Part shown: positions 42,619-46,077 of the stretch, piece after piece
Position numbering within the stretch: position 1 is the stretch's first letter
How the letters are laid out: each line of letters starts with the position of its first letter
Assembly: GCA_015057635.1 (NCBI GenBank)
Contig: SVEB01000017.1
Span: 1 to 46,077, forward strand
Length of the DNA stretch: 46,077 nt
From: Lachnospiraceae bacterium
Lineage (GTDB): Bacteria; Bacillota; Clostridia; Lachnospirales; Lachnospiraceae
Reading direction: 5' to 3'
Translations under genes and position numbers: made by a program
Notes under the pieces: generated by a model
What the model was told of the DNA's origin: nothing
The model's database searches: none
What the model saw: the letters and a program-made list of their open reading frames with translations, nothing else

Positions 42619-43116
42619 ATGAAAAGAATAAAGCACTTATTAATCGTACTGGCCCTGATCGGATTCGATCAGTGGACAAAGTACCTTGCAAGAATCAAGT
42701 TTGCGGACGGAGATTCCTTTACAATCATACCAAAGGTACTAAAATTCGTATACCATGAAAATGATGGAGCGGTATGGGGAATTATGAGTGGGAAGATCCC
42801 ATTCCTCGCAATGATTACAGTAATCGCGCTTCTTGTTTTAGGTTATCTTTATTTTAAAATACCGGATAACAGACGTTTTATACCGCTTACGTATGTGACC
42901 TTATTTATCGTTGCAGGCGCAATCGGAAACTTTATCGATCGAGTAGTATTTGGATTTGTTACAGACTTCATCTATTTTGAGCTGATCGACTTTCCGGTAT
43001 TTAACGTAGCGGATATCTATATAACAGTGTCTGTGTTTGTATTTGCGATACTTACTTTATTTTATTACAAAGAAGAAGAGTTTGACTGTTTTAAACCTGG
43101 TAAAAAAGACAAATAA
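42619..43116 (+). CDS. lspA: Lipoprotein signal peptidase LspA
   Basis: LspA removes the signal peptide from prolipoproteins in the membrane. It has four membrane segments, the N-terminal DQWTKYLA motif, the YHENDGAVWGI loop and the two catalytic aspartates: D107 in GNFIDRVVFG and D132 in FNVADIYI. The 165-residue length is normal. The gene starts 19 bases after aroB with AAGGAAAG upstream. The carboxypeptidase lipoprotein at 34557 is a likely substrate. Confidence 0.96.
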   Translation: MKRIKHLLIVLALIGFDQWTKYLARIKFADGDSFTIIPKVLKFVYHENDGAVWGIMSGKIPFLAMITVIALLVLGYLYFKIPDNRRFIPLTYVTLFIVAGAIGNFIDRVVFGFVTDFIYFELIDFPVFNVADIYITVSVFVFAILTLFYYKEEEFDCFKPGKKDK

Positions 43117-43125
43117 TAAGACATG

Positions 43126-43180
43126 CATGAAAGTAACCTGCCTTATAAGCCGATAACGCTTTGGGGCAGGAATTTTCATG
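43126..43180. other. Stem-loop between lspA and the pseudouridine synthase gene
   Basis: CATGAAA (43126-43132) pairs with TTTCATG (43174-43180), and CCTGCC (43137-43142) with GGCAGG (43165-43170), around a 22-base loop. No T-run follows. It may regulate the downstream gene or only stabilise the lspA end; it matches no known riboswitch I recognise. Confidence 0.4.
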
Positions 43181-43338
43181 TTGTAGCAGGTAAAATGATA
43201 ACTCTTTAGACTGTGGTAAAAGACAGGAAAGAAGTAGGGAAAAAACAAAAAATAGAGAAATAACGAAAAAGAAATAACTGAGATTGAGGTCGGATTTGTT
43301 ATATAAATCTGGTGAAAAGATAGAAAAGGATAGTAGGA

Positions 43339-44322
43339 ATGTTACAGAATAATGAATTAGAGTGGAATGAAGAGTTAGATGAGCAGGAAGAGAAGGAAAT
43401 CGGCGAAAAGAAGACAGCAATCGTGACCGAAGAGCAGGCAGGGGTAAGAATTGATAAGTATCTTACTGCTATAGAAAATGAAATCTCCCGTTCGTATTTG
43501 CAGAAATTGATCGGAGATCAGTTGGTGACTGTGAACGGAAAGGCTATAAAGGCAAATTATAAGGTATCAGCAGGAGAGCAGGTAAGCTATATTGTGCCAT
43601 ATCCGGTTGACTTAAATGTAGAGCCGGAAGATATTCCGCTTGATATTCTTTATGAGGATAATGATATTATTGTAGTAAATAAGCCAAAGGGAATGGTCGT
43701 ACATCCGGCAGCCGGACATTATAGCGGGACACTTGTCAATGCATTGATGTATCACTGCAAAGATAATCTGTCCGGAATCAATGGCGTAATGCGTCCTGGT
43801 ATCGTACACCGAATTGATATGAATACAACTGGGGTTTTAGTCGTATGCAAGAATGATAAGGCGCATCAGTTTGTGGCAGATCAGTTAAAGGTTCATTCTA
43901 TTACAAGAAGATATGAAGCAATTGTATACCAGACATTTAAAGAAGAAAACGGTACCGTGGATGCTCCGATTGGACGTCATCCGATTGATCGTAAAAAGAT
44001 GGCGATCAATCATAAGAACGGAAAGAGAGCAGTGACTCATTACCGTGTTATAGAGAATTTAGGCAGATCCTTTGCAAGAATTGAATGCTCATTAGAAACA
44101 GGACGTACGCATCAGATTCGTGTGCATATGGCAAGTCTAAATCATCCATTAGTAGGGGATACCGTATACGGCAGAGAAAAGGATCCATTCCATTTGGAAG
44201 GGCAGGCACTGCATGCGAAAGTATTAGGTTTTATTCATCCTACTACTAAGGAATATATGGAGTTTTCCGCACCGCTTCCAGCGTATTTTACAGAACTTAC
44301 AGAGAAACTAAAGAATAAGTAG
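43339..44322 (+). CDS. rluD: RluD-type 23S rRNA pseudouridine synthase
   Basis: The enzyme converts specific uridines in 23S rRNA to pseudouridine. An acidic N-terminal extension (about 1-30) precedes an S4 domain (RIDKYLTAIENEISRSYLQK, LVTVNGKAIKANY). The catalytic domain has VVNKPKGMVVHPAAGH, GIVHRIDMNTTGVLVV with D160 as catalytic aspartate, and LETGRTHQIRVHMAS. The 327-residue length is normal. The Bacillus orthologue ylyB also follows lspA. The ATG has AAAGGA upstream. The exact uridine targets cannot be read from sequence. Confidence 0.95.
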   Translation: MLQNNELEWNEELDEQEEKEIGEKKTAIVTEEQAGVRIDKYLTAIENEISRSYLQKLIGDQLVTVNGKAIKANYKVSAGEQVSYIVPYPVDLNVEPEDIPLDILYEDNDIIVVNKPKGMVVHPAAGHYSGTLVNALMYHCKDNLSGINGVMRPGIVHRIDMNTTGVLVVCKNDKAHQFVADQLKVHSITRRYEAIVYQTFKEENGTVDAPIGRHPIDRKKMAINHKNGKRAVTHYRVIENLGRSFARIECSLETGRTHQIRVHMASLNHPLVGDTVYGREKDPFHLEGQALHAKVLGFIHPTTKEYMEFSAPLPAYFTELTEKLKNK

Positions 44323-44349
44323 GGAAAAGGGTCCGGGAGGATAGAATCA

Positions 44350-45672
44350 GTGAAAAGGAATGCGATAACCAGGCTAAAAGCCTGGAAGGAAAAGGAGTTC
44401 AGAAAGCCGATGTGGATGACCGGCATAAAAGGAGCGGGGAAGACATACTTGGCATTAGATTTTGCCAAGTCCTTTTATGAAGGAAATTTGTATGTGAATT
44501 TTGAGACCAATGCGTCAATAAGAGAGTTATTTAAGAGAAAAGCGGAATCCGTTAAGGAGGATTTTAACCTGATCAGTCCACTATGTGAGTATTATCAGAT
44601 ACCGGAGGAACTAATCGGGAATGTACTGATTATTCTGGATGAGATTACCGCCTCAAAGGAAGCATTAAATGCCTTGGATATGTTTGCAGGTGAGGAAAAT
44701 GGATTATCTGTGCTTATCATCAGCAGCAACGGAGCGGTATATGAAAATATGCCGAAGGAAAAGAAAACGAAATATGAGCATTTTATGCTGTATCCGATGG
44801 AATTTGATGAGTTTTTGCAGGCAATCGGTTCAGAGTGGTATGCGGAAGTAATCAAAGGCCATTATCAGACGAATCGTAAGATACCGACAATCGTTCATAA
44901 TGAGCTTATTACGCTGTTTGAGGATTACCTGGCGGTTGGAGGGATGCCGGCAGCTGTTAATGAATATATTACAATGGATTCGGTTGAGAATGTACCGGAA
45001 ATTCATCGAATGCTGTATGGAAACATGCAGCGGGAGATGATCAGACATGCGGCCGAAGGAGAAGCAATTAAGATGGAGCAGATTTTTCAGATCATGTTGC
45101 CAGAGTTATTAAAAGAAAATAAGAAGTTTCAGTTTCGCATGATCCGAAAGGGTGCAACCTATGCCATGTACCGAAGCGCAATCGAGAAGCTGGTGCAGAA
45201 TGCATATCTGCTTCAGTGTAAGAAACAGGAGAGTTTTGATGCGATGGAAGAAGGAAGAGAAGAGGAGAAAGTCTCTTTTAAACTCTATCTTCCGGATATC
45301 GGCATCTTAAATACGCTGATTGCAAAGAATTATCCGGTTGGGGATTCAGAGGAATTATTTGAACAGGCATACGATAATGGACTGGTTCGTAAAACACTGT
45401 TAGAGAATTATACGATGCAAAGTTTGACGGCAAAGGGATATGAGCCGGTATTCTGGGAATCGGCATCTCAGGCAAAGCTTGATTTTGTGATCCGTAACAA
45501 GGATGGAATCATTCCGTTAGAAGCAAAAGCAAGCGAAAGTTCCAGATCGAAAAGCATCAGTATATTCCGAAATCAGGTAGATGTACCATATGCGGTAAAA
45601 ATCTCATCCAAGAATTATGAATACGCCAATCAGATTAAATATCTGCCGTATTACGCGATATTCTGTTTATAA
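44350..45672 (+). CDS. AAA ATPase with DUF4143/nuclease-like C-terminus
   Basis: The 440-residue protein belongs to the AAA_14/DUF4143 group common in anaerobes. Walker A is GIKGAGKTYLAL (about 25-36) and Walker B VLIILDEITASKEAL (near residue 98). EYITMDSVENVPEIHRMLYG lies in the middle region. Near the C-terminus LDFVIRNKDGIIPLEAKA carries a D...ExK pattern like a PD-(D/E)xK nuclease fold. Its role is not known; a link to selfish or defence functions has been suggested for some relatives, but nothing here proves it. The start is GTG with GGGAGG upstream. It follows rluD by 27 bases. Confidence 0.85.
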   Translation: MKRNAITRLKAWKEKEFRKPMWMTGIKGAGKTYLALDFAKSFYEGNLYVNFETNASIRELFKRKAESVKEDFNLISPLCEYYQIPEELIGNVLIILDEITASKEALNALDMFAGEENGLSVLIISSNGAVYENMPKEKKTKYEHFMLYPMEFDEFLQAIGSEWYAEVIKGHYQTNRKIPTIVHNELITLFEDYLAVGGMPAAVNEYITMDSVENVPEIHRMLYGNMQREMIRHAAEGEAIKMEQIFQIMLPELLKENKKFQFRMIRKGATYAMYRSAIEKLVQNAYLLQCKKQESFDAMEEGREEEKVSFKLYLPDIGILNTLIAKNYPVGDSEELFEQAYDNGLVRKTLLENYTMQSLTAKGYEPVFWESASQAKLDFVIRNKDGIIPLEAKASESSRSKSISIFRNQVDVPYAVKISSKNYEYANQIKYLPYYAIFCL

Positions 45673-45919
45673 GATATGTAACTCAGACTTCGTATTTGCT
45701 TTGTACTTAATTTGGGGCCTGATAGTCGCGTAAATCAGAACATCTTCATAGGTGTAAAGTTAGATTTTACCCTGCAAATGCCTGAGATATGAGATAGCAG
45801 TAGGAAAGCACAAATCAACAGTGAAGTGTGAGAGTATAAGTTATAAAAGTTATAAGATGCAGATATAAATTATAAGATACTGATAATAGCGATTGATAAT
45901 GCATGTAATAAAAACAGTA

Positions 45920-45948
45920 TTGACAATTTAAGGATGTATTGATAGTAT
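45920..45948 (+). promoter_or_regulatory. Promoter-like pair close to a terminator
   Basis: TTGACA (45920-45925), 17 bases, TAGTAT (45943-45948): a perfect -35 with a four-of-six -10. The terminator stem begins only 3 bases later, so any transcript would be about 40-45 bases. The rest of 45673-45919 is AT-rich, with scattered TTATAAG repeats (45840-45890), and no gene is visible. Confidence 0.35.
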
Positions 45949-45951
45949 AGA

Positions 45952-45995
45952 AAAAAAGATGGGCAGCGTAGTTCAAACGAGTGCTCATCTTTTTT
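45952..45995. terminator. Terminator-like stem near the right end
   Basis: AAAAAAGATGGGCA (45952-45965) pairs with TGCTCATCTTTTTT (45982-45995), with one G:U pair, and ends in a T-run. A-rich and T-rich flanks make it usable in both directions. It could serve the ATPase gene or a gene beyond the window. Confidence 0.65.
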
Positions 45996-46020
45996 GCTTA
46001 TTCTAGCTAATATCTATTAG

Positions 46021-46077
46021 ATAAAAGATAAAAGATAAAAGATAAAAGATAAAAGATAAAAGATAAAAGATAAAAGA
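46021..46077 (+). repeat. Heptanucleotide microsatellite, cut by the window edge
   Basis: Eight perfect copies of ATAAAAG fill 46021-46076, and the array may continue beyond the window. The units are uninterrupted and have no spacers, so this is a slippage-prone simple repeat. Confidence 0.95.

Noticed and set aside
46021..46077. CRISPR-like array
   Set aside because: The repeat unit is only seven bases and has no spacers.

Overview
This window looks like chromosome from a low-GC, endospore-forming clostridium, most likely a Lachnospiraceae member (inference). The evidence is spoIVA, the family-typical gene order, clostridial versions of MinCDE, SepF and DivIVA, and a GH67 alpha-glucuronidase typical of xylan-using gut or soil clostridia. 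Nearly every gene is on the + strand; the exception is a small DUF378 gene. No tRNA, rRNA, CRISPR array, intact insertion sequence or prophage was seen.

Layout. (1) 0.3-4.9 kb: a PDZ/radical-SAM DUF512 protein, then der, plsY and gpsA, closed by a strong terminator. (2) 4.9-9.5 kb: an accessory stretch between gpsA and spoIVA, genes that lie close together in Bacillus and clostridia. It holds an RpiB/LacAB-type isomerase, uridine kinase, a TIM-barrel sugar isomerase/epimerase, a probably frameshifted gene, an internally deleted acyl-CoA thioesterase/BAAT-type pseudogene, and two related ~210-base hairpins that are the most unusual objects in the window. (3) 9.5-14.9 kb: spoIVA behind a sigma-E-like promoter, a secreted SH3/NlpC-P60 hydrolase behind a consensus promoter, and an alpha-glucuronidase. 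(4) 15-24.8 kb: a membrane MutS-like ATPase, mutS, a relic of a GH3 gene, mutL, miaA and a YnbB-type PLP enzyme. (5) 25-35.5 kb: radC, mreB, mreC, mreD, mrdA (PBP2), minC, minD, minE, rodA, mgsA and a lipoprotein D,D-carboxypeptidase, i.e. the elongation and division-site machinery in one run. (6) 35.8-36.5 kb: a small P-loop protein convergent with DUF378. (7) 36.7-44.3 kb: an HlyD-like membrane protein, yggS, sepF, yggT, ylmH, divIVA, aroB, lspA and an rluD-type gene, matching the Bacillus ylmE-ylmH/divIVA/lspA/ylyB order but with aroB between divIVA and lspA. (8) 44.3 kb to the end: an AAA ATPase of the DUF4143 type, a promoter-plus-terminator pair, and a heptamer microsatellite cut by the window edge.

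Functionally, blocks 5 and 7 couple peptidoglycan synthesis (RodA/PBP2 with MreBCD, a carboxypeptidase) to division-site placement (MinCDE, SepF, DivIVA). Block 4 couples mismatch repair to tRNA modification. Block 1 makes glycerol-3-phosphate and the first phospholipid intermediate. Points that deserve a second look are the paired hairpin elements and the repeats around them, a methylglyoxal synthase lacking the catalytic Asp of the GGDQQ motif, clamp-binding-like motifs in both MutS and a very long MutL linker, a large insert in PBP2, and several gene relics.
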